The notes: generated by a model from the sequence alone, not told the origin. Positions 17,360 to 25,361 are shown, counted from the first letter of the stretch. The stretch: DNA of 64,000 bases from UBA6054 sp963975575 (GCA_963975575.1 CAXBHL010000003.1:186001-250000); one strand, 5' to 3'. Numbers and translations: made by a program.

Positions 17360-20300
17360 TCAGTTTGGCAGGGTGACCGGGCTGGGGCGGTTGATCTCGA
17401 TGCGGTCGCTGCGCAGGTCCCAGCGGATGGCGCGGGCGCTGAGCGGCGCGGCGCGGTCCGGCTCGCGGAGTTCGACGAGGCGTCCGGGTGCGGCCAGCGC
17501 GTGCAGGACGTCGTCCGTCGCCTCGTAGCGGGCGGCGTCGGCGAAGAGCTGTTTGCCCGACGCGCGGAACACGACCGATCCGGCGGCATCCGCGGTGCCG
17601 AGGGTGAATGCCGCGCGGTCGGCGGCGTTGATCTCGGCGAAGGTGGCGGTGAGCTTGTCGGTGGCCAGTTCGGCGATCTGGCCGTTGTTGGGCCCGCCGC
17701 CGATGGTCTTGTGACGGACGAGCACGGATCCGTCCATGACCGCGACGCCGCTGGCGCGGTCGAGGTCGAACGCGTCGGCCCAGGTGAAGCGGGTCAGGCC
17801 CGGGCCGGTGGTGCCGCCGAGGGGGTCGGGGGTCGGGGTGCCCGGTTGGGCGGCGTCGTCCGGCGGGGGCGCGTTCTCGTTGCGCCGGTCGAGCACGAGC
17901 AGCGTGCCCGCGCCCGGCACCCGCAGGGTCGAGGCGACGGCGTCGGCGACGATCTGATCGCCTTCGAGGTACAGCAGGCCGGTGACGCGTTCCGGGTCGT
18001 CGGGGTCGTAGCGTCGGGTCTCGACGGTGGCGGGGCGGGGGGTGTCGGCGGCGGAGTCACCGAAGGCGCGGGCGACCTGGAGTTCGCGCTTGACGGGGCC
18101 GCGCCCGCCGACGGAGTCTCGGATGGGCTGGGGCGTGATCTCGACCTCGACGCGTTGGGCGGTCAGGGTGTCCCGCGTGTTGGGCTCGGGCGCAGAGATG
18201 ACCGAGACGTCGCCCCGCGCGGTCAGACGCCCGAGCGCGTCGTCGAACCGCATGGTCTCGGTCCAGCGGGCGAGCACCTTCCCGGCGGGCAGGCCCTCGG
18301 CCGTGCGGAGCGTGTGGTCAAATCGGCCCGCGCCCTCCACGGCCATGCGACGGGTGCGCGCGTCGAGATCGATGACCGGGCCGAGGATGGTCGAGTCGCC
18401 CTGCGCGACCGACGCTTCCGGTCCTGTCAGGCGGATGGTCTCGGCCTGGCCGTCCACGGCAAGGGTGTCGCCGGAGGCCCGCGTGTCGTTGGTGTCGGTG
18501 TAGCGGACGTTGCCCCGGGCGCCGGCGGTGCGGACGAACACGGCGTCGGACTGATCGCGGGCGAGGTCCGCCGTCGCGTGGTCGGCGTCGAGGGTCGCGC
18601 CGTCGGCAAGGCCACGGACGGAGCCGGTTGCCTCCACGCGGACGGGGTCGGGCCGCCCGGCGGGGCCGGTGAAATCGACCCTGATGGTCTCCGCGGCCAG
18701 CGAGCGCGGCAGGGCCGGGCCGGCGTCGCCGGGCTCTGCGGCGATCGAGCCGCCTGTGATCGTCGCCGATCGGATCGCGGTCCGGTTGTCGGCGTCCGCA
18801 TCGAACGAGGTGACCAGCGCGTCGGCGATGATGCGGCCTCCCTCCTGCGATGCCTCGACGTTGCCGGAGAAGGTCGCGTCGGTGAGGCGGTCGGTCAGCC
18901 GGTTCTCGGCATCGACGGCGAGCGTCAGGCGGGCCGTGTCGGTCCAGTCGATCACCGCGTCGGTGCGCGAGCGGGCGTTGGCGGGGCCGTCGAGGTCGAT
19001 CTGGCCCGTGGTCAGGTCGGCGCGCACGCCGCGGAATCGTCCCTGGCCGGCCTCGGTCATCGCGAGCCGGACCGGATCGGTCGCTCCGTCGGCGGTTTGG
19101 ATTGGGTCGAGGTGCAGCACGCCGCGGGATGCGGCGTACCGGATGGTGCCGACCTCGCCGGTCAGCCCCGCGGTGTCGTCGGTGATCCGGACGGTGCGCC
19201 CGTCGTCGGCGTGCATGGCGAGCGCCGCGTCGTCCCGGCCGAGTTCGTCGGGCGGAGCCGCGCCATCGAGCGGGCGGATGGTCATCGGCCCGGACCAGGT
19301 CAGCACGAGCGCGTCGGCGTTCGGGCCGGTGTCTGGGGTGGCTTCCGGGAGACCGGCGGGCGGGGCGTCTTCGGCCGCGGCGTCCGAGCCGGCGGGCGCC
19401 GCAGCATCGGGCGCCGAGTCCGGGGGGAGTCCGTCGAACGCGGGCTTGTCCGATGGCGTCGTGCGGGCGAAGGCGATGCGGGCGACGGAGTCGGAGGGGA
19501 GCCGGTTGTCCGTCAGGCGCGTGAACAGGTCGAGCCGGTCGGCATCGACGCGGGCGGACCCGACCGTGGCGATAACCGTCTCGTTGAGCACGGTTTTATA
19601 GAGGTCGATCTGGGGTGCGGGCGGCTGCGCGGCCGGATCGGTCTCGGCGGTCGCGACGACGCCGGCCGGATCGGCGGGTCGGGCCGGGGGGACGGCGTCG
19701 GGTTGCGGCGCGTCCGCCGGAGCCGGTCCGGCCCCGGTGCGGTCCGCGGCTCCGGCGAGCTTGATCCGCATGCGCCCGCCGCGTTGCACGTCGAGCAGCT
19801 CGAGCCGGCGCCGGACCTCGTTGAGCATGACGGTCAGATCTTCGCCCGCGAACGAGAGCTGGTCGGACTCGATCGTGAAGGCCCCGGGCGAGCTGAGACG
19901 CAGGTAGCGACGTTCGAAGCGGACGGGCTCGTCGAAGTCGGCTGTCAGGATGGGCTCGGCGTCGTCGGCCGGGGGCCGGCCGGGCGTGCCGGTCGCCTCG
20001 AACACCAGCACGCGCACCGAGCCTTCGAGCGTGCCGGACTCGGGCATCTCGTTGCCGGGCATCACGAGGCGGGCCCGTTCGGCGAGGACACGGACGACGC
20101 GGTCTCCCTTGGGATAGAGCCACGCACGCGGGTTGGTCAGCAGCCGCTCGCCGCTCCCGGACGGGTCCAGCCGGTCGGCCTCGATGACGCTGGCCACGCG
20201 GGAGGGGTCGTCCCGGTCGACGAGCGTGAGCAAGATGGACTGCCCCGTCTCGACCTCGGTGATGTCGGGCGCGTCGGTCAAGTCGGGGCCCGGGGCGTTG

Positions 20301-20422
20301 TTGGGGCTGGTCGAGGGGCTCCGGGCGATGGACCACCAGATGATCACGAGGAACACCAGCGCCATCACGCCCGCGGCGAGCCTGCCGAGCAGCTTGGGAG
20401 AGGGACCGGAGGGGCCGGGCAT
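17360..20422 (-). CDS. Giant LptC/OstA-like envelope protein
   Basis: The 1020-residue product has one N-terminal membrane anchor (about 12-32, AAGVMALVFLVIIWWSIA) and a long periplasmic region. The start is LptC-like (SRVASVIEADRLDP, NPRAWLYPKGDRVVRVLAERARLVMPG, SGTLEGSVRVLVFEATG). The remainder shows many OstA/LptA-type beta-jellyroll units (DQLSFAGEDLTVML, VNVE-style 'GNV' strands, DGSVLVRH, GKQLFADAARYEATDDVLHAL). Typical LptC has about 190 residues and LptA about 180, so this would be a fused or repeated lipopolysaccharide-bridge protein. It is 19 bases downstream of kdsD on the same strand, in line with LPS export. The domain call is by pattern; exact unit number is uncertain. Confidence 0.7.
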   Translation of the reverse strand: MPGPSGPSPKLLGRLAAGVMALVFLVIIWWSIARSPSTSPNNAPGPDLTDAPDITEVETGQSILLTLVDRDDPSRVASVIEADRLDPSGSGERLLTNPRAWLYPKGDRVVRVLAERARLVMPGNEMPESGTLEGSVRVLVFEATGTPGRPPADDAEPILTADFDEPVRFERRYLRLSSPGAFTIESDQLSFAGEDLTVMLNEVRRRLELLDVQRGGRMRIKLAGAADRTGAGPAPADAPQPDAVPPARPADPAGVVATAETDPAAQPPAPQIDLYKTVLNETVIATVGSARVDADRLDLFTRLTDNRLPSDSVARIAFARTTPSDKPAFDGLPPDSAPDAAAPAGSDAAAEDAPPAGLPEATPDTGPNADALVLTWSGPMTIRPLDGAAPPDELGRDDAALAMHADDGRTVRITDDTAGLTGEVGTIRYAASRGVLHLDPIQTADGATDPVRLAMTEAGQGRFRGVRADLTTGQIDLDGPANARSRTDAVIDWTDTARLTLAVDAENRLTDRLTDATFSGNVEASQEGGRIIADALVTSFDADADNRTAIRSATITGGSIAAEPGDAGPALPRSLAAETIRVDFTGPAGRPDPVRVEATGSVRGLADGATLDADHATADLARDQSDAVFVRTAGARGNVRYTDTNDTRASGDTLAVDGQAETIRLTGPEASVAQGDSTILGPVIDLDARTRRMAVEGAGRFDHTLRTAEGLPAGKVLARWTETMRFDDALGRLTARGDVSVISAPEPNTRDTLTAQRVEVEITPQPIRDSVGGRGPVKRELQVARAFGDSAADTPRPATVETRRYDPDDPERVTGLLYLEGDQIVADAVASTLRVPGAGTLLVLDRRNENAPPPDDAAQPGTPTPDPLGGTTGPGLTRFTWADAFDLDRASGVAVMDGSVLVRHKTIGGGPNNGQIAELATDKLTATFAEINAADRAAFTLGTADAAGSVVFRASGKQLFADAARYEATDDVLHALAAPGRLVELREPDRAAPLSARAIRWDLRSDRIEINRPSPVTLPN

Positions 20423-20441
20423 GGGAGTCCTCTGGAGCGGG

Positions 20442-21509
20442 TTACGCGTCGTCGCGGACGAGCCGCATGGCGATCAGGTCCTGAACGTCCAGCAGGCCGA
20501 CGGGGCGGCCGGCGTTGTCGATGATCGGGATCTCGTCCTGCCGGTGCTCGCGGAACATGGCGACGGCGTCGCGGGTCAGGGCCGAGTCCGGCAGCGAGCG
20601 CGGGGCCTTGGACATGACCGCGCCGATGGGGCGGGCCATCTCGTCGGGGTTCCGCAGGATCAGCCGGCGCAGGTCCGAGTCGGTGAAGATGCCCGCCAGC
20701 GTCCCGTCGGAGGCGGTGATCAGCAGCGCGCCCGGCCGGCGCACGACCCGGGCCGCTTCGCTCAGCGCCTGCTGCACGGTCGCGGACTCGTCGATGAGGG
20801 GCAGGTTCTCGCCCGCGCGGAAACGGATCAGGTCGGTGACCGGTCGGAGCAGGCCGCCGAGCTGACCGCCCGGGTGACGCCGGCGGAAATCGGCCTCGGT
20901 GAAAGCGCGCCGGCGAGCGACGGCCAGCGCCAGCGCGTCGCCGATGGCCTGCGTGGCGGTGGTCGAAGAGGTGGGGGCCATGAAGTCACCGTCACCGGCC
21001 TCGGCGGTCACGAGGGCGGCCAGCGTGACGGTGGCGATACGCTCGAGCGAAGACGGCTCGCGCCCGGACCCCCCGCCGCGGGTGATCGCGACGATCGGGA
21101 TGCCGTCCTGCCGCAGCAGGGCGGCCAGCGCTACGACCTCTTCCGTCTCGCCCGAATGCGAAAGGCAGATGGCCAGGTCCTGCGGCCTGAACCGCCCGAG
21201 GTCGCCGTGGACCGCCTCGGTGGGGTGGACGGGGTGGGAGGTGATGCCCAGCGACGCCATGGTCGCGGAGATCTTGGCCCCCACGTGCCCGGACTTGCCC
21301 AGCCCCGAGACCAGCACCGTACCCCCCGCGTCCGCGCAGGCGCAGATCAGGTCAACCGCGGTGGTGTAGCGCTCGTCGGCGTGGTCGGCCAGGGCGGCGA
21401 CGGCCTCCGCCTCGTGGCGGAGGACGCGCCGGACGAAGGACAACTCGTCCGCCCGGTCGGGGGACGCGGTGGAGTCAGGAGCGGCCGCTTGGGTGGCCTT
21501 GGGGGGCAT
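20442..21509 (-). CDS. kdsD: D-arabinose 5-phosphate isomerase, KdsD/KpsF type
   Basis: This enzyme makes arabinose 5-phosphate, the first committed precursor of KDO. The 355 residues comprise a SIS sugar-isomerase domain (about 40-210; VLVSGLGKSGHVGAKISATMASLG, HPTEAVHGDLG, CLSHSGETEEVVALA) and a C-terminal CBS pair (about 225-352). The ADFRRRHPGGQLG motif before the CBS domains is diagnostic. The N-terminal 20 residues are a low-complexity extension. TACCAT at 21520-21515, five bases before the ATG and without a Shine-Dalgarno sequence, suggests leaderless initiation. It forms an operon with the LptC/OstA-like gene. Confidence 0.93.
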   Translation of the reverse strand: MPPKATQAAAPDSTASPDRADELSFVRRVLRHEAEAVAALADHADERYTTAVDLICACADAGGTVLVSGLGKSGHVGAKISATMASLGITSHPVHPTEAVHGDLGRFRPQDLAICLSHSGETEEVVALAALLRQDGIPIVAITRGGGSGREPSSLERIATVTLAALVTAEAGDGDFMAPTSSTTATQAIGDALALAVARRRAFTEADFRRRHPGGQLGGLLRPVTDLIRFRAGENLPLIDESATVQQALSEAARVVRRPGALLITASDGTLAGIFTDSDLRRLILRNPDEMARPIGAVMSKAPRSLPDSALTRDAVAMFREHRQDEIPIIDNAGRPVGLLDVQDLIAMRLVRDDA

Positions 21510-21514
21510 GGGCG

Positions 21515-21520
21515 ATGGTA
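21515..21520 (-). promoter_or_regulatory. -10 element for leaderless kdsD transcript
   Basis: TACCAT on the minus strand ends five bases before the kdsD ATG. A transcript starting the usual seven bases downstream would begin at the start codon. No -35 match stands out. Confidence 0.5.
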
Positions 21521-21568
21521 GGTTGCGCCCCCGCGGAAGGCCGTGCCGCCGACCGGTCGTCGATCCCG

Positions 21569-21607
21569 GCCCACGCCCCGCCCGCGCAAGGCGGGCGGGG
21601 CGTGGGC
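21569..21607. other. Perfect 17-base hairpin downstream of DUF2959 gene
   Basis: GCCCACGCCCCGCCCGC (21569-21585) pairs perfectly with 21591-21607 around loop GCAAG. It lies after the minus-strand lipoprotein gene and before kdsD. There is no T-run on either side, so it may act as an mRNA-end stabiliser or a factor-dependent terminator. Confidence 0.6.
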
Positions 21608-21632
21608 GGCCTGGAATGCGCGCCCGGCCGCA

Positions 21633-22271
21633 TCAGCGGGCGAAGTCGTCCCGTGCGTCGCTGAGCGCCTCGCGGGCGGCTTCGGAGCGTTTCTTGAGGT
21701 CCGCGGCCATCTCCCGCAGGTCGGCGCGGAGCGGGGCGGTCCGTTCGATGCCCCGGCGGGTCAGGTCGTTGGAGAGCACGACTCGGAGATCGTTGAGTTT
21801 GGTGACGAAGGGGTCGTAGGCCGCCCGCAACTCGTCGAGCTCGTCGCTGACCGAGTTGACCGAGTCCTTGAACTGCTCGCGTCGGTCCTCCGAGATCTCC
21901 TGGGCGCGATCGCCGGAAAGCCGGGCCGATTCGGCCTGCCAGCGTGCCGCATGATCGGCCGCGCGGGCCTCGAGCGAGACCCTGCGGGACCGGACGCGGT
22001 CCGCGGTGTCCTCGATGTCCTCGGCGGCGCGCCGGAAGCTGCGGTATGTCGCGTCGATGTCCTCGCTGGACTCGAGGTTCTGCATCGAAACGAGCAGCGT
22101 CTCGAGCTGCGCTTCACCCCTGTCCAGGTCCGACTGGATGTCGGCCATGGTGGACGTCGTGCTGTCGAGACGCTCGGCGCTCGACGTGGCGCACCCGGTG
22201 ACCGCGGCGGGCAGACTGGCGGCGAGCGCCAGGCCCAAGGCTGCGGAAACGATCGGGGTTTGGATTCTCAT
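21633..22271 (-). CDS. DUF2959-like lipoprotein with coiled-coil
   Basis: The ATG at 22271 follows AAGGAG eight bases upstream and gives 212 residues; the frame extends to 22358 but adds unrelated residues. A lipoprotein signal peptide ends at AAVTGC. The rest is almost entirely helical and charged (STTSTMADIQSDLDRGEAQLETLLVSMQNLE, DELDELRAAYDPFVTKLNDLRVVLSNDLT), consistent with the DUF2959 family of small envelope coiled-coil proteins of unknown role. It stands apart from kdsD by a strong hairpin, so it is probably a separate unit on the same strand. Confidence 0.8.
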   Translation of the reverse strand: MRIQTPIVSAALGLALAASLPAAVTGCATSSAERLDSTTSTMADIQSDLDRGEAQLETLLVSMQNLESSEDIDATYRSFRRAAEDIEDTADRVRSRRVSLEARAADHAARWQAESARLSGDRAQEISEDRREQFKDSVNSVSDELDELRAAYDPFVTKLNDLRVVLSNDLTRRGIERTAPLRADLREMAADLKKRSEAAREALSDARDDFAR

Positions 22272-22390
22272 GGGTTGATTCTCCTTGGCTGCGGGGTGAA
22301 GGATCGGGATGGACCGCCCCGACGGTCGGTCGGGGCCCTGATGCACCCAAAGTGTCACGCATCAAGATGATGCCAAGCCCCCCGATCGGG

Positions 22391-22396
22391 TAAACT
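22391..22396 (+). promoter_or_regulatory. -10 element for leaderless scpA transcript
   Basis: TAAACT lies seven bases before the scpA ATG, with no Shine-Dalgarno sequence between. A transcript would start at or one base before the start codon. Confidence 0.45.
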
Positions 22397-22403
22397 TTCC
22401 TTC

Positions 22404-23213
22404 ATGTCCGAGACCTATCGCGTTCATCTCGAGGCCTTCGACGGGCCGCTGGACCTGCTGCTCTACCTGATCCGCAAGGACGAGGTGGACCTGCACGACA
22501 TCCCGATCTCGTCGATCGCCGAGCAGTACATCTCGACGCTCGAGGGGCTCGAGCGGGTGGACATCGATACGGCGGGCGAGTTCCTCGTGATGGCGGCGAC
22601 GCTCATGGAGATCAAGTCGCGGTTGCTCGCTGTGGAGAACACCAGGAAGGACGAGGACGCGGCGGGCGAGGCGCCGAAGGAGAAGGGCACGGCGGACCCG
22701 CGCGCCGAGCTGGTCAAGCAACTGCTCGAGTACAAGAAGTTCCGCGACGCGGCGGACGCCCTCGATGCCCGGCGCGAAGCGTGGGAGCACCGCTTCCCGG
22801 CCAAGCCGGCCGGAGTGGACGACGCCTCGGTCCGCGAAGCGATCGACGGGATGGGCGAGCTGGAACTGGAGGACCTCGATCTGGGCGACCTGGTCGACGC
22901 GTTCCGCCAGATCGTCGCCAGCGTAAACTTCGACCGGCTCGGCGAGCACGCGGTCGTGTCGGACGACACGCCCCTGGAAGAGCACGCCGAGGACATCGTC
23001 GAACGCCTGGCGACGCACGCCCACGCCCACGGGGGGGCGGCGATGAACCTCCGCAGCGTGATGGAGGGCCGCACGCGGGGCGAGATGGTGGGGCTGTTCC
23101 TGGCCCTGCTGGTGCTCGTGCGTGATCAGCGGGTGGGCTTCCGGGCCGCGGCCGGCGAGGTCGAGTTGTCGCTGCGTGAGCAAGAAGCCGCGGGTGCGAC
23201 GCTCGATTCCTGA
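22404..23213 (+). CDS. scpA: Segregation and condensation protein A
   Basis: ScpA is the kleisin that links SMC heads with ScpB in chromosome condensation. The 269-residue protein opens with the family signature YRVHLEAFDGPLDLLLYLIRKDEVDLHDIPISSIAEQYISTLE, continues with EFLVMAATLMEIKSRLLA, and ends with the winged-helix region (GEMVGLFLALLVLVRDQRVGFRAAAGEVEL). Length is standard. Neither scpB nor smc is adjacent. The downstream gene is convergent, separated by a hairpin. Confidence 0.93.
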   Translation: MSETYRVHLEAFDGPLDLLLYLIRKDEVDLHDIPISSIAEQYISTLEGLERVDIDTAGEFLVMAATLMEIKSRLLAVENTRKDEDAAGEAPKEKGTADPRAELVKQLLEYKKFRDAADALDARREAWEHRFPAKPAGVDDASVREAIDGMGELELEDLDLGDLVDAFRQIVASVNFDRLGEHAVVSDDTPLEEHAEDIVERLATHAHAHGGAAMNLRSVMEGRTRGEMVGLFLALLVLVRDQRVGFRAAAGEVELSLREQEAAGATLDS

Positions 23214-23233
23214 GCGCTGATCCGACCCGCGAC

Positions 23234-23280
23234 AAAAACGACGACGCGGGCCCGCCGTAAGGGATCGCCGGGCCCGCGTC
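23234..23280 (-). terminator. Terminator for the AK-HSD-like gene
   Basis: GACGCGGGCCCG (23243-23254) and CGGGCCCGCGTC (23269-23280) form a 12-base stem with a 14-base loop. On the minus strand, GTCG then TTTTT (23238-23234) follows, so it reads as a terminator for the minus-strand gene 23327-24928. Confidence 0.65.
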
Positions 23281-23326
23281 GGGTTTGAATCCGGGCGTGC
23301 GGGAGGGAATGCCGCACGCCCGGTGC

Positions 23327-24928
23327 TTACGCGGTCACCCCGAGCAGCGGGTCGATGACCTTGCTCGTTCGGCGGGCGGCCGCGGCGCGGGCGGGCGAGG
23401 GATCCCGCCGTGCGTCGATGAGGTCTCGGAGCACCGCGGCCGCGATGCTCCCGGGGTGCTGGAGGCGTCCGCTGGCCCGCAGGCTGTCGCCGGAACGCGT
23501 CTCGACGACCGCCTCCACCGAGCCGGGCCCGGTATTGACCAGGGGGTCGTCTTCCCGCAGCGGCACGGGGCCGACGCGCAGGGCGATCTGGTCCCCCAAC
23601 CGTTCGGCGGTGGCGATCACTCGGTACCGGCGACCCTGGGCCTTGGCCCGCGCCAGGTCCAGGTCGCTGACGTGCTCGGGCCCGCGGGCGTTGGCGCGGA
23701 TCTCGGCGGGTGCGCCGAAGGCGAGCTGTGCCACCGCGGCCAGGGTGGTCATCGCGTCCCGCCCGGTGCGCGAGGCCGCGACGTCATGGGTCGCAAGCCC
23801 GAGTTCGGCGGCGGCGGCTCGCTCGGCCTCGTCCTCGGTCATGCCCTGGGCGCGCAGGTCGAGCGTGCGGTCCGCCAGCGGGGAGAAGGACCCCTGGACC
23901 CGGTTGACCCCCGGCCACGACGCGGCCCGGTTGAGCACCCCGGCCAACGCGGGGCAACCGGAGACGGTCGCCGACGCGTGGAGCCTTCCCCCGCCGATCA
24001 GCGCGGCGATGCTCAGGCCCCCGCCGCGCTCGGCCAGCAGCGCCGTGTTGGTCGTGATCAGCGTCCGCCCGGTCCGCAGGGCCCACGAGCCGATGTCGTA
24101 GGCGGTGTCGGCCGCGGTGGTGAAGTCGATCACGACGTCCGGCTCCCACGACCGGACCGCCTCGGCGCCGAGCTGGGTGGCTTCGAACCGCTCGAACTCG
24201 AAGCTCTCGGACAGGTTGGTCCCCCAGCCGGCGATGAGATCGGCCGTGCCGCCCTGGCCGAACGCGGCCACCCGCGCCCGGCCCGGGATCGGTCCGTCGT
24301 CGGCCAGCGAGACCGGTTCGGGGCGAACGCCGGTGCGTTCCGTGAAGCGTTCGGCCTTGCGCCGGCCCAGGTCGCCGGGGCCGTCCCCGCCGTTCTCCGT
24401 GCCGTCCCGCGGGCGTTCGACGGGCAGCGCCAGGCGATCACCGAGGAACAGGGCCGTCAGCGACGCGGTGTTGCGACCGAGCGAGGTCGGGCGGTCGTCG
24501 TCGGACCGGCCCACCCCGCCGGGCACGACCACCACATCGTGCTCGGCCAGGGCGGACGCGAACGCGCGGGCCGAAACCCGCCGGGGCTCGGCGTCGAGGG
24601 CGTGGCCGCGTGTGGCGGGCCACAACTCGGGACCCGCCGGGCCGGCCTTGAGGCCGGCGTCGGAGAGCACGCCGGAGAAGACGGCCGCCTGATCGATCGC
24701 GCCCGAGGCCAGGGCGGCCGCACGGTCCAAGGGTTCGGCCGTCGCACCGAGACGGTTGGCGTTCGCCAGATCCCGGTCCGCGCGGTCGGACGGCGTGGCA
24801 ATCACCGCGATGACGCCCCGCCCCTTGGCCAGGCACATCTGGACCTGGGCGATGGCGACGCCCGCGCCCGCGAGGGAGCGGGTCTCGAGCCCGGTGAGGT
24901 CCAGTATGACGGCGTTGTGGAGTGCCAT
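23327..24928 (-). CDS. Degenerate aspartokinase-homoserine dehydrogenase-like fusion
   Basis: The ATG at 24928 follows AAGGAAAG and gives 533 residues. Residues 1-170 follow the aspartokinase fold, including VVVVPGGVGRSDDDRPTSLG and LTALFLGDRL. Residues about 215-530 follow homoserine dehydrogenase: VAAFGQGGTADLIAGW, DVVIDFTTAADTAYDIGSWALR, GRLHASATVSGCPA, AAAELGLATHDVAASRTGRDA. Key residues are missing. The N-terminal K-F-G-G-T is VILDLTG, the kinase GGSD is NTAS (153-156), the dehydrogenase TPNK is TTNT (292-295), and the usual late Lys is lost (DAMTTLA). It may be a pseudo-enzyme or a divergent enzyme. An apparent Thr-rich attenuator precedes it. Confidence 0.7.
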   Translation of the reverse strand: MALHNAVILDLTGLETRSLAGAGVAIAQVQMCLAKGRGVIAVIATPSDRADRDLANANRLGATAEPLDRAAALASGAIDQAAVFSGVLSDAGLKAGPAGPELWPATRGHALDAEPRRVSARAFASALAEHDVVVVPGGVGRSDDDRPTSLGRNTASLTALFLGDRLALPVERPRDGTENGGDGPGDLGRRKAERFTERTGVRPEPVSLADDGPIPGRARVAAFGQGGTADLIAGWGTNLSESFEFERFEATQLGAEAVRSWEPDVVIDFTTAADTAYDIGSWALRTGRTLITTNTALLAERGGGLSIAALIGGGRLHASATVSGCPALAGVLNRAASWPGVNRVQGSFSPLADRTLDLRAQGMTEDEAERAAAAELGLATHDVAASRTGRDAMTTLAAVAQLAFGAPAEIRANARGPEHVSDLDLARAKAQGRRYRVIATAERLGDQIALRVGPVPLREDDPLVNTGPGSVEAVVETRSGDSLRASGRLQHPGSIAAAVLRDLIDARRDPSPARAAAARRTSKVIDPLLGVTA

Positions 24929-25051
24929 GGGGTCGTCGCTTTCCTTGGGGTTGTCCGGGGGTGTTCCGGGATTGAAACGGTGGGATGGTCGTGCGGGTTC
25001 GTGGGCGGGAGTGTCTTGTTTGAAGATGAACACGCGCGTGATGCCGGGATG

Positions 25052-25081
25052 AAAAAGAAAAAACCACCGGGGTTCCGGTGG
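25052..25081 (-). terminator. Rho-independent terminator in the 5' leader of the AK-HSD-like gene
   Basis: On the minus strand CCACCGG (25081-25075), loop AACC, and CCGGTGG (25070-25064) form a 7-base stem followed by TTTTTTCTTTTT (25063-25052). It lies 123 bases upstream of the gene start, so it must act as an attenuator or end a small RNA. Its 5' arm overlaps by four bases an element that can pair with 25151-25142. Confidence 0.85.
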
Positions 25082-25151
25082 CTGGCCTTGGGATCTTCGT
25101 TTTCGGTCGGAGCTTTTTAGTCGCTCGTCCCATCCACGCCCGGCCAGCCAC
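25078..25151 (-). promoter_or_regulatory. Putative antiterminator pairing
   Basis: On the minus strand GTGGCTGGCC (25151-25142) is exactly complementary over ten bases to GGCCAGCCAC (25087-25078). The second strand includes the first four bases of the terminator stem, so the two structures are mutually exclusive. A separate 7-base hairpin, TCATCCA/TGGATGA (25190-25173), lies between the leader's Thr codons and this element and could serve as a pause hairpin. Confidence 0.55.
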
Positions 25152-25233
25152 TGAGATGCATGCAGACAACGTTCATCCAACCCTGGATGAGTTTGGTCTG
25201 CGAGCAAATAAGCTGGGTGGTGGTGTGGGTCAT
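25117..25233 (-). CDS. Putative threonine-rich leader peptide
   Basis: A 38-codon frame too short for routine gene calling begins ATG at 25233 and stops at TAA 25119-25117. The product is 38 residues, beginning MTHTTTQLICSQTK and ending GVDGTSD. Four of its first six codons are ACC (Thr). GAAG eight bases upstream is a weak ribosome-binding site. It lies between a consensus-like promoter and a rho-independent terminator ahead of an aspartokinase-homoserine dehydrogenase-like gene, the same arrangement as thrL-thrA of enteric bacteria. There is no Ile cluster as in thrL, and the peptide is longer, so regulation by threonine is an inference. Confidence 0.5.
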   Translation of the reverse strand: MTHTTTQLICSQTKLIQGWMNVVCMHLSGWPGVDGTSD

Positions 25234-25258
25234 GGGTCTTCAGAAAACAGGTTCGGTG

Positions 25259-25273
25259 CGGGAACTATTCCCG
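25259..25273. promoter_or_regulatory. Palindrome at the leader transcription start
   Basis: CGGGAA (25259-25264) and TTCCCG (25268-25273) flank a three-base centre. The site covers the predicted start of the minus-strand leader transcript, so it may be a 5' hairpin or an operator. Confidence 0.4.
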
Positions 25274-25283
25274 GATGCACCAT

Positions 25284-25311
25284 ACGGTACGAGATTCGCC
25301 CGCCGTGTCAA
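25284..25311 (-). promoter_or_regulatory. Promoter of the AK-HSD-like leader transcript
   Basis: Consensus TTGACA (25311-25306) and TACCGT (25289-25284) are separated by 16 bases on the minus strand. A start near 25277 gives about 44 bases before the leader peptide ATG. Confidence 0.6.
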
Positions 25312-25349
25312 GACGGTTCGACCCTGTTTCGGCATTTTGACCGGATCTC

Positions 25350-25355
25350 TACAAT
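25350..25355 (+). promoter_or_regulatory. -10 element for leaderless hrpA transcript
   Basis: TACAAT lies six bases before the hrpA GTG start with no Shine-Dalgarno sequence. The hrpA and AK-HSD leader promoters are divergent, within about 70 bases. Confidence 0.5.
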
Positions 25356-25361
25356 CCCCGC

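Noticed and set aside
17501..20524. Plus-strand open frame of about 1000 codons opposite the LptC/OstA-like gene
   Set aside because: Gly/Arg/Val-rich shadow. The minus-strand frame has a membrane anchor, LptC-like motifs and sits in an operon with kdsD.
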